A stretch of 64,000 bases of DNA. Source: Viscum album. Lineage: Eukaryota; Streptophyta; Magnoliopsida; Santalales; Viscaceae. Of the stretch, positions 51,161 through 60,984 are shown piece after piece. Each line of letters starts with the position of its first letter. Position 1 is the stretch's first letter. The notes under the pieces are model-generated. The model did no database searches. It was not told where the DNA came from and saw only the letters and a list, made by a program, of their open reading frames with translations. Where the stretch lies: positions 1,908,366,644 through 1,908,430,643 of the forward strand of contig OY728163.1 of assembly GCA_963277665.1 (NCBI GenBank). The letters are read 5' to 3'. The translations under genes and the position numbers were made by a program.

Positions 51161-53937
51161 ATGCTCATGAAGGCAACAAACCTGATCCTAAAGAGAGAAA
51201 TAGTTGTTGAGAAGGAGTTATGTTCAGAATTCCTGCTATCGAGCCGATCTTTAGTACTGAATTCACATGAAGCTCCGGGATGGGTTGAGTGTTTTCCAAA
51301 CATTAATGTTCCATATTACCCAAAGTTAGTGAAGTAATTTTTTGAGATTCTCAAGTTTGAGCAGCCTTTAGATGGGCACTGGATGATTGGAAGAGTAAAT
51401 GGTGTAAGTGTGAGTTTCTCCTCTGCTATGTAGGGTGACTTCATGAGGGTTTAACATGAATGAGTTTATGATTATTACTCAAAAGTGGTGCCTCCCACTA
51501 AGGAGTTCTTCTTCTATGAAGAAGAATTATCTGAATTGAAAGGGAAAATAATTCTTAGTAAAGTCATTGCTGCTGGGATCGTAGGAGAAAACAAGCTACT
51601 GTTTAAATTTTCCCAGCATGTTTTGAGTCCTAGGAGAGGGCACATTACATCTTTAATGTATAAGGATGTTTTTCTCTTGTATCTGTTAAAGCATGAATAG
51701 AGGATCAACTTATGTAGGTTTTTGATGATTCAACTAGAAGATATGACCACGCCCGGATCCAAATCCAATGCCTTTTTTCATTCTAAGTTGGTATCCCTTA
51801 TGTTGAAAGTGAAAGGAGTTACAGGAGATAATGAAGAAACTATTCTCGTGCAAGATAACCATTGCATCACCAAAGTGATCTGCAAGTTGATTAAGATCCA
51901 CAGGAATCCATGGCCAAGGAGAAGAGTTAATAATGAGGCTAAGGTATATGAAGATTTTAACCTTGTGACTAATTCCACTAGGCCTAATAATAAGAGATAC
52001 CTAGGTCTTAAAATTGATGAATTTGATCCTACCTATTCAGAATAAGAAGGATAAGAAGTTTCTAATGTGAAAGAAAGGGAGGATTCTTCTCTAGATGATA
52101 GTACTGATCCTAACCATTCCTCAAATCCTCAGGCTAATACTATATCCTTTGGTGTGCCTATCCCACCAAAGAGATTTTCTAGAAGGGAGATTATCCTAAA
52201 GAATAATAAATAGAAAACCAGTGAAGAAGAAAGAGCTAAAAATATATTAAGAGAAATTAGATATACCTCATATGAGGATGAGGACTCTCAGTCAAGTCAT
52301 GATGACTTTGAAACAGAAACTGGTCAAAGTGAAGAGGAATGTTTAAGTATCCTCCTTTTAACAGTACATACTAAATGGGTATAAAGTAGAGATGAAGAAG
52401 TTTCTGATTCAGTTAGAAATGGACTTGTTTTGGAAGTTGTTGAAGATTCTGTGGAGGAAGTGGCAATAGTCCTTCCTATTGATGAATTCGATCAAGGGGG
52501 TCAGATTGAGATAGATGTGGCTGTTTAGGAGAATGATCCAAGTGAGTGGGAGGATCCTATTGCTACAAGATCAGTTTTTGATGCTCATGATATAGAGGAA
52601 TGGAAAAAAACTCTTTTCATTGTGGTTTTAGGCCTAGATTATGGAGATTCTGAAGATGACCAGCCTATCAAAAGTCATCAAACTCCTCCTGTCTGAGAAA
52701 CAACCATTGTACAGCCAGTGGTATTGTTACCTCGAACCTATGTAATAAATGATTAATTGGATACTTTGAAATTAGAACTAAAGTGGCATATTGATGAGAA
52801 AACCATTAAAATAGCACGAATAATAGCTCACAATCAAGAACTCGTGACATTTGTAGTGGAAATGATTGTCTCTACCTCTCACTCAACTATGTTACACGAG
52901 GTCAAGGAATGATAGAATCTGGTGAGAAATTAGCAGAGTCTGTGGAATCATTGAAATAATATATTACCAACATAGATGTATATATGGCTTCAATTGCTCA
53001 GGTGTATAGGGACCATAGATATGTTAAAAGTGTGGTTTATAAAATGGTCATAGTTTTTGAGGATTTTAAGATGTGCATGGAAACACATGTGAAAGGACAA
53101 GATGATGATGTAAAATGGTTAATGAGTGGGCTAACCAAGTCATTTAAGGGGACTGTGGCTATCTCTATGGATCCTCTAGGTGTATATGCTTCCACTTCAG
53201 CCTCTCCTCTAGTTGACATTGAAGCTTTCAGGACCGCTGTTATAGAAGAGGTTGAAAAGTTCTCTAGTGCAAGTAGATCAGACTCTCAGGTAAATTCCAT
53301 TAATAGGGAAATTCATAACCTTGTGGGAAATTATTTAAGGAAAGCTTCTCAAAATCAGAAGTATATTAAGGGACAAGATGACTTTTATTACAAATGGGTA
53401 TACACAATGAATCAGATGGATGGCCACTTCAAGTTGCTGTTGGAGAATATGAGGATTACACCTGTCACTCAAGAATATAAAGATCAAGTGAGAAAGCTTA
53501 GAGAGCTAAATCTTACTTTGGATAAATTTATAACGAATAAGGATTATTTCATTTTGGCTATAGGAAGAGAAATAAGTGTCATTATGGATTTTAGGAATCT
53601 TCTTTTACCCTTTCTCCATGTGGACTGCACTCCCATCATTGTTCCTCCAGCCTTGCCCTCTACCTCAGGTTCCTCCGGATCTTGCAGTGATGCACCTATA
53701 ATGACTCATGCCTAGCCTGTTAGAAGTGTTACCCCCACCATTCCTTAGAGATCTACTCACTACAGGTCTACTGATGCTTCTGTTGCTGCTCCTCCTACAC
53801 TGCTAACCGCCATCCCTCGGCATATCTCTCCACCTTCAGAACCTATATCCTCAACATCCAAGGGAAAAGCATCAATGGACATATCTGATGTGGATTGAGT
53901 GTGGACTGTCTTTGATGATATGGATTGGTGTATTTAA
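51161..53937 (+). pseudogene. Env-like / accessory ORF region downstream of pol
   Basis: A second coding region of about 2.8 kb can be followed in one frame from an ATG at 51,161 to about 52.9 kb. After one frameshift it continues in a frame that includes the 243-codon open segment 52,984-53,715 and ends with TAA at 53,935-53,937. The N-terminal part holds HITSLMYKDVFLLYLLKHE and INLCRFLMIQL, like the plant retrotransposon env-like/putative transposon protein. The middle is acidic and Ser-rich (YTSYEDEDSQSSHDDFE). The C-terminal part is charged and probably helical, with a Pro/Ser-rich tail. About ten stops interrupt it. I see no clear signal peptide or membrane segment. In Sireviruses such a frame has been called env-like from its position; its role is unknown. 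Confidence 0.6.
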
Positions 53938-54016
53938 TTTTTATATTGTACTAATGTTTTACTAATACAAACACTCCCTTTTCTCTATTTTTTTTATCTT
54001 TTCTTTTTTTAATCAC

Positions 54017-54246
54017 AAAGGGGGATAAAATATTTCAACATTAACTCTCTCAGTTACCCCAAGAGGGAGAAGTGTTTATATGAATTTATATATGTTATAT
54101 ATATTCTAGCCCAAATGTATTCTTCACCATAAAAAATGTGTATTCTCACATAACTGATGACATTAGAAGATGGGTCTAACCATGATTCAAAACTCTTAAG
54201 CCTAAAGATTCAATGAAAAATTTTGTGATTATCAAAAAGGGGAAGA
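54017..54246 (+). promoter_or_regulatory. Multiple polypurine tracts before the copia 3' LTR
   Basis: AAAGGGGGA at 54,017-54,025, AAGAGGGAGAAG at about 54,060 and AAAAAGGGGAAGA at 54,234-54,246 precede the 3' LTR. The last one touches the TGTTAG start of the LTR and is the plus-strand primer. Repeated tracts upstream of it are a known Sirevirus trait. Confidence 0.7.
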
Positions 54247-54247
54247 T

Positions 54248-54598
54248 TGTTAGACAAACCTATTTCGATAGTCATTAATCATGTTTTGATAATCCCAAAT
54301 CATATTTCAATCATTTTTTCAATCTATGTTAATTATGTTTCATTAATATTAACTGATTCTATAGAGTAATATTCATATACTCTAACTCTCACAGCTTGAT
54401 TGGTAAAGCTTGCAGTGCAAGAATTAATCTAAATACAAGGTCACTGATACAAGGTCACTATTACAAGGTCCCCATTACAAGGTAACCATTACAGGGTCAC
54501 CGTTACAAGGTCACTTTTATGTGGTCACCGTTACAAGGTCACCCTTACATGGTCACTGTTACAAGGTCACCGTTACAAGGTCACCGATACAAGTTTAC
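54248..54598 (+). repeat. 3' LTR of the copia element, first 351 bp
   Basis: It begins TGTTAGACAAACC after the polypurine tract and aligns with the 5' LTR from its first base through the minisatellite. At 54,599 the alignment stops and the gypsy element begins. The homologous point in the 5' LTR is near 44,398 (gatacaag...tac). The missing remainder is not found in the last 15 bases of the window. Confidence 0.85.
54433..54598 (+). repeat. 14-bp minisatellite in the copia 3' LTR, about 12 copies visible
   Basis: Same unit as at 44,092-44,399 (TACAAGGTCACYRT). Eleven complete units and a partial twelfth are present before the gypsy insertion. It is shorter than the 22-unit array of the 5' LTR, so unit number has changed since insertion unless further units lie on the far side of the gypsy element. 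Confidence 0.95.
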
Positions 54599-54906
54599 TG
54601 TAAAGACCTGGAAATTTCAAGGAATTTTTTTTCTTAAATTCTTTAGAATTTTATGAGTCCGTAGTTTTTTATGGAACCTGGTTCTGAGGCCCAGTTTCCC
54701 TAGAATAATTTTCTGATGTTTTGTTCAGGTATGTTCAGTAAATGTATGTGCATGTTTTTCTATCTTTTGATCCGGTGCTCTTAATTGAAAACCTATGACA
54801 CCGATAACTCGCAGCATCAGTATTCTCTTAAGGATACCTCTACTGCAGTTTCTTTTGGTCGAGAGTGGAAGTTATAAATTGTGGTTTCTTTTTAAAATTA
54901 ACAATT

Positions 54907-54939
54907 AAATAAAAATGTGTGTTTGACACATTTTTATTT
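54907..54939. other. Perfect 14-bp hairpin in the 5' LTR
   Basis: AAATAAAAATGTGT, a 5-base loop gtttg, then ACACATTTTTATTT: a perfect inverted repeat. The 3' LTR has the same arms at 60,952-60,984 with a different loop, although the surrounding bases differ often. It may be a structured RNA element, a terminator-like or polyadenylation element, or a protein-binding palindrome. Confidence 0.85.
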
Positions 54940-55719
54940 GAAGGTGGTTAAAGTATTGGTTGGTAGTTGTTTTATCTAATGGGAAGTTGGAGGTGGGGCC
55001 CACCCCAACATAACCTCCCATGGGACGATATTATGTGGTGGGGCCCACATGTGCATATAACCCTTCACCTTCTTTTAAACTTCTTAAACCCATATCTTAA
55101 CTTTTGAACTCCCACATTATGGTGAAGCCTTTAGCTTTACCCACATGATGTTGCCAACTCAAGATTAATTAATGCCTTTATTAATTATTTTGAGGTGTCA
55201 TGAATTCATTTGAATTAATTTGAAATGCCTGGCAATATTATTATATTGGGGGGCCTTTTATTTTTTTCCTTGGAAAATATTTGTGGGGAGACTTTGGGAG
55301 AACTAATTAGAGGCGGAGGATCGTTCATCCAACGCGGAACATGAAGAACACGATGAAAAACAAACTCTCCTGGAAGAACTTCATCCTTCCTCTTCCTCCG
55401 CATCTAGGGAGAAGACGCCGCCCACGAAGAATGTTTCTAACAACGATGCTTCCTCCTCAGCCACACCCCGATGCCAACGAATCGACTCCATCGATGACGA
55501 ACGAACCTTGAATCGAGGTAGGGGGATTTGTGTTGGTTTTATTCTCATTCTCCAGTGTTCTACCTATGGATTCGGACCATCCGATTGTGTTCACCATAAA
55601 CGCAGAGAGTTTGGGCCAACCTCGCACAGACCGACACTCTCCGTCGATTTCTTTGTGATGTACTACGAAGCGGAAAAGTGGTGACAACGACGATGATGAT
55701 GAACAAAGGTCGCACTACC

Positions 55720-56600
55720 CGTGACCTCTTCAAACCACACCACCGACCAAGCGGCACCCGACCCGCGCCCCGGCGCGCCGCCCGACATGCCTGCACCTCG
55801 CCGGTGCGGTGTCGGCTCCCCACAGCGCCCTGCTGACGCTCCTTGGCGCGCTACCCAGCCTTCCCGGTGCACCCAGGCGCCCTACCCGTGCTGGCAGCGC
55901 CCTGCTCGTGCTGCCCGGCGCCCCCAGGTGCACCCCCCAGCGCCCTGCCGCCCTGATCAGTGATGTACAAGGCTCTACCCGTACTGCCTGGCGCACCCCA
56001 GTGCACCCCGGCGCACCCCCCGGTGCCCCCCGGTGCCCTGTCGCCCTGCCCGGTGCCCCCCGCCGCCCTACAACCCTACCCGGAGCGCCCCCGCGTGCAG
56101 CCCGATGCCCCGACACCCTACCCGAAACCCCACGGCGCCCTGCCGCCCTGCCCGACTTCCCCCTGGAGCCCTGCCGCACTGCCCAGCTCTCACGCACCCT
56201 GCGAGGCGCACCCGCTCCCGGCTGGGTTCCCCCACTGCCTTTCTGTGACCAGCTGGCCCGCCAGCGGCCCGCACCGCCTGCCCGTTGGCCTCCCGACCAC
56301 CGGCCTGCTGAACCAGCCCGCGGCGCAGTGTCGCTGGTCGAACTGTCCCAGTCTTTCGGGTCGAGTTACCGATCCTCCTACGTGGTGTCTATCGGGTCGA
56401 AATTCCCTCGTGGTTTGCTGGGCCAGGCCCAGTGGATCGGGTCAAAACCTAACGTGCTGACCCACCCAATGTGTCGGGTCAGATCCAGCGAGACTTCCCG
56501 GGCCGACCCAGACCGGGTCGGTCCAGACGAGGTTGGGCCGTGTCCGTCCGACCGGGTCGGGCCGGACTCAGGACCAATATTGAGTCATTAACTTCTTGGG
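55720..56600. repeat. GC-rich, C-rich island in the 5' LTR
   Basis: A long stretch built from imperfect short words such as CGCCCTGCCGCC, TGCCCGGCGCCCC and GGTGCCCCCC, very rich in C on the plus strand and in CpG. It ends in a run of GGGTC and GACCC words (56,390-56,575). Because GC-rich DNA has few stops, it gives open frames up to 260 codons on the plus strand and 155 on the minus strand, rich in Pro, Ala and Arg. The matching part of the 3' LTR (61,770-62,640) opens different frames, so these are not supported as proteins. Confidence 0.8.
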
Positions 56601-57008
56601 CCATATCATTGGCACCAGACGTCCATTTGATGAACCATCAGTGGTGCCGGTATTCTCGAAGCATATCCGTCCATTTGAGAATACCCCATAGGAGGTCAGG
56701 GTATAGTTGAGATACGGTCAAGTTGGTTCGTTCATGAAATGAACCGGGGCCCCGTATCTAAAAGGCTGATAACTCACAGAACGAGTGTCTGGTTGATGTA
56801 TCGTTTGTTGCGTTGATACCTCGATGACGTGTTGGTCCATTGAGATACTTCCACCTAAGACTCTGTGAAACATGGAGAATCGACTAGTAGCTCGTGGATC
56901 AGATCCTCTCGGAAACGAGCAGACAGAGTGTGAAGACCTAGTAGCTTTAGACCTCACGACTGCTTGACCGATTTTACTCAGAGTGATTTGACTAGCCCAA
57001 TGGACGGA

Positions 57009-57165
57009 GTGCCCGGTTTAGCAGCAGACCCACGGCAGACGGATCACCTGGTTTGGCAGTAGACCCGTGGTACTCAACATGAGGAGTACCTCTGACGGCT
57101 ATTATGGGAGCGCCTTAATTGGCTGCAGACCCACAGTGGATGGAGCACCGAGATTTGCAGTAGAG
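57009..57165 (+). repeat. 35-bp subrepeats in the 5' LTR
   Basis: The words GTTTAGCAGCAGACCCACGG (57,016) and GTTTGGCAGTAGACCCGTGG (57,051) are 35 bp apart. Further worn copies occur at 57,121-57,165 (GGCTGCAGACCCAC, GATTTGCAGTAGA). The 3' LTR has three units in exact 35-bp register. Confidence 0.75.
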
Positions 57166-57983
57166 ATGCAGTACATGAGTGGACGAGTACTTTAGTAGTC
57201 TACGGTTAGTGAGTAGCACCTCGAAGTCGTGACATGGCCACTGTACTCGAAAGAGGAGTTCTCCAGCAGCCTTGGTTTTGTTAATGAAAATCCTGGTTTG
57301 AGATGATTCAATGACCTTTGTGTTTTTCTCATGATTGAGATGGGATACATGATAACGTAGGTATATGTATGGTCATATACCCAATTAATGTTTAACCATT
57401 TAAATCTTATTATGTGGTTTATCCTTGTTGGATTTTGTGAGACCTTGAGGGTCTCGGGATCCCTACTGAGTATCGTTATACTCAACCATGCACGGGATTT
57501 GCCCGTACCTTGTTGTGTTGGATGCAGACGACGGACAGCGCTGACGGAGGCCGAGAGCTCCAAAACTGGATGGTACCAGAAGGAGGACCTTATGACCTAT
57601 GAGTACACAATGTATTCTCACAAATTTGGAGTGCTGTGGAGGCCATCTATACCTACCATTCAGGTTGGAACCCTGGAGGATGATCCAGGAGATTCTAGAC
57701 ACCTTCTAGCTATTTTTCTTTTTAGTTGTACTTGTTTTCCCATTCCTTGTACTTTACATTTGGGCTTGTATTCTGGCCCCCTTTACTTTCTGTACACTTC
57801 TTATACAGCTTTTACATAGTGTTTTATTCTGCTTGTACTCTGGTTTTGTGTGTTTATGATTTATAATGGCAATGCCTTCCCAGTTTAAGGGAATTATGCC
57901 TTTGGAGCTAGTCGCTAGCCCCTGGGCTGTGGAAGGCGGGTTTGGGTAGTCACGATGCGGGCCTCGGGGGACGGGTCGTGACA

Positions 57984-57999
57984 AATTAGTATCCGAGGG
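57984..57999 (+). promoter_or_regulatory. Worn primer-binding site (tRNA-iMet type)
   Basis: AAATTAGTATCCGAGG follows the LTR end. ATTAGTATCcGAG differs from the usual ATTGGTATCAGAG at two positions, so initiator Met tRNA is the likely primer. It fixes the 5' LTR boundary. Confidence 0.75.
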
Positions 58000-58263
58000 A
58001 TTTTATACCACAGAACATAGGACTCTGATATTTCATTTCTATGAAGAAATAGTGTTAAGGGTACCAAGTGTGGTTTTCAGTTCAGGGAGTCCAGTGTTGG
58101 TGCGACGACCGACGTATCCATACACCATGACCCTAAGTACTGATTTCCGACTTAGTAAACAAAAACACCGATTGTTTGTGTGTTTTCAAAAGTTTTATTT
58201 AAGTTAGATCAAACCAGGTCACCTCACCAGGTTTAGTCTTTTGTCTGTGTCTCATTTGTTCAG

Positions 58264-59395
58264 GATGCCTCCACGTAGACTGTCAGTTGGAGTTTCGACA
58301 GAGTACCCGATGATGGCCCACTGAGCGACAAGGCTCCATTGCAGGGCCCACGTACTATGTTGGCACCTTCATGTAGTGAACCAGCAACACCACCACCCGT
58401 TGGGTAGCAGATACCACCACCCACACTAGCAAATGGTGCACACTGACTAGGTACATTGCACGAGTTCCAATGACAGTGGCCTCTAAAGTTACGAGATGAG
58501 ACAGATTCCTAAGAAGCAGAGGACTAACTGGAGGAGATTGCTAGAGTTCTCTACATAGTTGAGACACTAGTAGAGAAGATGTTGTTCTTGGCTACTAGTC
58601 TTTTTTTCAGTGAGTGACCATGAGGATGGTCCGCATAGTGATGGGGATTTAGTACGTAGACCATTTCATGGGACGGTACCTTCAGGTAGTGTGCCAACTA
58701 TATCACTGCCCATTCGTCTGTAGACCCTACCAGTGGTACCGGTAAATGATACTTGTAGGCTTTTTTCCGTACGTGTATTTTAACATCAGATACCCCTCAC
58801 GTTCTGAGGCGAGCCCAACTCACAGGCGGCTAAACACTGGCTTAAGGAGGTGGCAGGGAGTTCCCTACAGCTTCTACAGTTTCGGCAGGACGACATGTCG
58901 GTAGATGAGTGATTATCGAGGCATACCGATCTTTCATGGTACACGATCAATACATTACAATCAGTGTTCAGGGCTCAGACTTCTGAGCGAGGTGTGTTTA
59001 AGGACATCCATCCGAGCACTATTCCTCTATGCACTCTTACTCATGTTAGGGTGATAGAGAGAACCTTTGTGGTTGGAATGTTCACTGACTGAGCAGATAC
59101 ATCCAGCGAATGATAGTAGTGGGAAAGCAAGAAATCGAAGCTAGTCTCAGAGACTTGGGCATGAAATAAGTTTCAGGAAGAGGATGTGACGTGGAGTGAT
59201 GAATCTGTAGGGCAGTAGATGCCGAAGTAGATATAGTAGACCAGCATGAGGCGGTGTACATTTCGACATGTTACAACCACCCACATTTGTAGTCCCTTCC
59301 AGGCTCAGGAAGCAGGAGGGAAGAGGAAGAAAGTAGTTGCATGCGGTCAAGGAATGGGACCCAAGGGCTCTAAGAATGATTCAAGGTACGGTCTG
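58264..59395 (+). pseudogene. Gypsy gag remnant
   Basis: The ATG at 58,264 opens MPPRRLSVGVSTEYP, a start often seen in plant Ty3/gypsy Gag (MPPRR...). A TGA closes it after about 19 codons. At 58,826-58,855 the reading AAKHWLKEVAG matches the capsid block D-x-qAAEHWLkEmEg. Segments such as ERTFVVGMF around 59,060 are in other frames. A basic run (GRKEEGRGRK-like, about 59,305-59,340) may be the remains of the nucleocapsid region, but no CCHC knuckle is readable. It cannot encode Gag, which would assemble the particle. The coding strand is plus, continuous with the domains downstream. Confidence 0.6.
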
Positions 59396-59595
59396 TGACT
59401 ACTACTAGCTACCGTATCAATAGACATAGGTACCAATAATTCCTTCCTTCCATGTATCATGTCCCAGAACAAGAGTTTCTGGTTAAACCGTTGACTTGAA
59501 CCTCACGTCTGGAGATACATTTGGGAGGAGACTCGATAATCACACTTACGCCAAAGATGTGATCTGACCCTTGAGGTGAGAGTTTTGGTTGGAAC

Positions 59596-59830
59596 TTCTT
59601 GGTGGCAGCGTCGAGGCCTTACGACGTTGGTTTGGGTATGGATTGGACATTCATAGTTCATACTCAGATTTACTATATTAGTAAAAATGGTTGTGATTTA
59701 TCTATAATGTTGGAATGGTTTTTCCTTGGTCGGCGAAAAAGGAAACCCAGGCAGCACAGGAGAAACTCATTCAAAGGAGGGTGCAACCGACCACTCTTGA
59801 CTCGTCCAGACTTACCCTCTCGGTAGCATA
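59596..59830 (+). pseudogene. Gypsy protease C-terminal fragment
   Basis: An open frame at 59,599-59,826 includes YDVGLGMDWTFIVHTQIYYI, matching the second conserved protease block of chromoviruses (fDVILGMDWLs-h-a-iDc). It continues with a basic stretch GRRKRKPRQ and ends at a TAG. The N-terminal active-site D-S/T-G block expected at about 59.4 kb was not recognised. Immediately downstream the reading should enter RT, but no RT block is present. Confidence 0.65.
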
Positions 59831-59839
59831 TGTTTTGAG

Positions 59840-60140
59840 TTACCAGTTCTAAACAGGAGAGGCGATAGAGAATATGGCTTCTATAAAGATATCCTTTTTG
59901 GATAGAGACAGATCATCCTATCTGCAGTCTCTTACTATCACTCCCCCTATTCTTCAGTGAATTCGGGAGGAAGAGTTTGAGACGTTGACTGCGAGGCCCG
60001 ATGGGCTCAGATATCCTCAGGGAAAGCACCAAAAAGATTTTTTGAAGGTGGGGACCACATAATTCTCTTCAGAGATCGTATTATGGTAGAAGTTTCACTT
60101 TAGTAGGAATTGTTGATGGAGTTCCACACGTCCCCTTCAG
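59840..60140 (+). pseudogene. Remnant of the linker between RNase H and integrase
   Basis: In one frame from about 59,873 the sequence reads MASIKISFLDRDRSSYLQSL, ITPPILQ, a stop, and IREEEFETL. This resembles the chromovirus segment after RNase H (l-v-PtLl-rIreaQ-xDpel). RT and RNase H are therefore absent upstream (loss at about 59.83-59.87 kb), and the integrase zinc and catalytic core are absent downstream (loss at about 60.0-60.14 kb). Two separate internal deletions are the simplest reading. Confidence 0.5.
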
Positions 60141-60145
60141 CGGTA

Positions 60146-60600
60146 TGTCCAGGAGATGGAGACCTCTAAAGTTCGAGGATGGAGACCACATATTTCTACA
60201 GGTCTCACCACGGCGAGTTATACAGAGATTTGGAAAAGAAGGAAAGTTATCACCATGATTCTTCAGACCATTCCAGGTCCATAGCAGGGTAGGCGAGGTG
60301 GCTTACTGTATGGCCCATCCACATCAGTTGCATTGGGCGCACAACATCTTCCACGTATCTCTGCTGAGGAGATACGTGCATGACCCGTCCCACATCATCG
60401 ACCACAGGGAGCTGGACATCGATGATGGGGTGACTTTCAAGGAGGTTCCAGTGGAGATTGAGTATCGATAGGATCAGGTCCTACGTGGACGGTCGATTCC
60501 ACTGGTGTGAGTTCGCTGGAAGCATTGAAACCTCGAGGAGAGCACATGGGAGCGAGAGGCTCAAATGCATTCTCAGTACCCTCATTTGTTTCCCTAGTGT
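60146..60600 (+). pseudogene. Gypsy integrase C-terminal tail with chromodomain-like end
   Basis: One frame runs nearly throughout: RRWRPLKFEDGDHIFLQVSP corresponds to RRRpLEFqvGDhVfLkVSP. RRVIQRFGKEGKLSP, then a stop at a former CGA, precedes FFRPFQVHSRVGEVAY. AHNIFHVSLLRRYVHDPSHI is the typical integrase end block. VTFKEVPVEIEYR, a stop at a former CAG, DQVLRGRSIPLV and STWEREAQMHSQYPHLFP form the chromodomain-like tail. Stops at TGA and TAG positions consistent with C-to-T change are the main defects. In this lineage the tail is believed to direct integration towards heterochromatin. The segment is better preserved than its counterpart at 32.4-32.7 kb. Confidence 0.85.
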
Positions 60601-60630
60601 GTGTTGTAGATTTACAGGGACATAAATCTC

Positions 60631-60644
60631 TGAGTTGGGGGTAA
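60631..60644 (+). promoter_or_regulatory. Polypurine tract of the gypsy element
   Basis: TGAGTTGGGGGTAA precedes the 3' LTR directly. The GAGTTGGGGG core resembles the chromovirus plus-strand primer, with two T interruptions. Confidence 0.55.
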
Positions 60645-60951
60645 TTTAAAGACTCATAAATTTCAAGGAAATTTTTTCTTAATTTATTTGGAATTTTACA
60701 AGTTTGCAGTTTCTGACGGACCTAATTTCGAGGCCCGTTGTTCCTGGAATCATTTTCTAAAGTTTAGTTTGGGTATGTTCATTAAACCTTCATGCAGGTT
60801 TTTCTATCTTTTGAACCAGTGCTCGGAATTGAAAACTGAGGACACTGATGAACCCGCAGTGTCGATATTCTCTTAAGAAGACTTCTACCACAATTTCATT
60901 TGGTCGAAATTGGATGTTATAAAATGGGGTTTCATTTTAAAATTAAATATT

Positions 60952-60984
60952 AAATAAAAATGTGTGTGTAACACATTTTTATTT
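60952..60984. other. Perfect 14-bp hairpin in the 3' LTR
   Basis: The same arms as in the 5' LTR (AAATAAAAATGTGT and ACACATTTTTATTT), with loop gtgta instead of gtttg. Confidence 0.85.

Larger units (their letters stand above)
43910..54598 (+). mobile_element. Ty1/copia retrotransposon, Sirevirus-type, interrupted in its 3' LTR
   Basis: The parts appear in order: 5' LTR of 1,843 bp, primer-binding site complementary to initiator Met tRNA, gag, protease, integrase, reverse transcriptase, RNase H, a second coding region resembling the env-like frame of Sireviruses, repeated purine tracts, and a 3' LTR start. Integrase before RT defines copia. The internal region of about 8.5 kb and the extra frame after pol define the Sirevirus organisation. 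The 3' LTR is cut after 351 bp by a gypsy insertion, so its last 1.5 kb should lie beyond the window. Stops and frameshifts occur in every coding part, so the element is not autonomous. Its coding region is less A+T-rich than the DNA to the left. Confidence 0.85.
54599..57983 (+). repeat. 5' LTR of the gypsy element (3,385 bp)
   Basis: It starts TGTAAAGACC and ends GGGTCGTGACA. It contains, in order: a conserved 14-bp hairpin at 54,907-54,939; a block rich in GGGGCCCAC words at about 55,000; a GC-rich island at 55,720-56,600; a segment of GGGTC/GACCC words at 56,390-56,575; subrepeats with a 35-bp spacing at 57,009-57,165; and a T-rich stretch with TTTATGATTTATAATGGCAATG near the end. All are present in the same order in the 3' LTR. 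Open frames inside it are not conserved in frame between the two LTRs. Confidence 0.9.

Noticed and set aside
55730..56197. 155-codon minus-strand frame rich in Gly, Arg and Ala
   Set aside because: Complement shadow of the C-rich LTR island; composition follows the repeat words.
55809..56591. 260-codon Pro/Ala-rich open frame in the gypsy 5' LTR
   Set aside because: Long frames are expected in DNA this GC-rich. The homologous part of the 3' LTR is open in other frames and the aligned ends are not read in the same frame.
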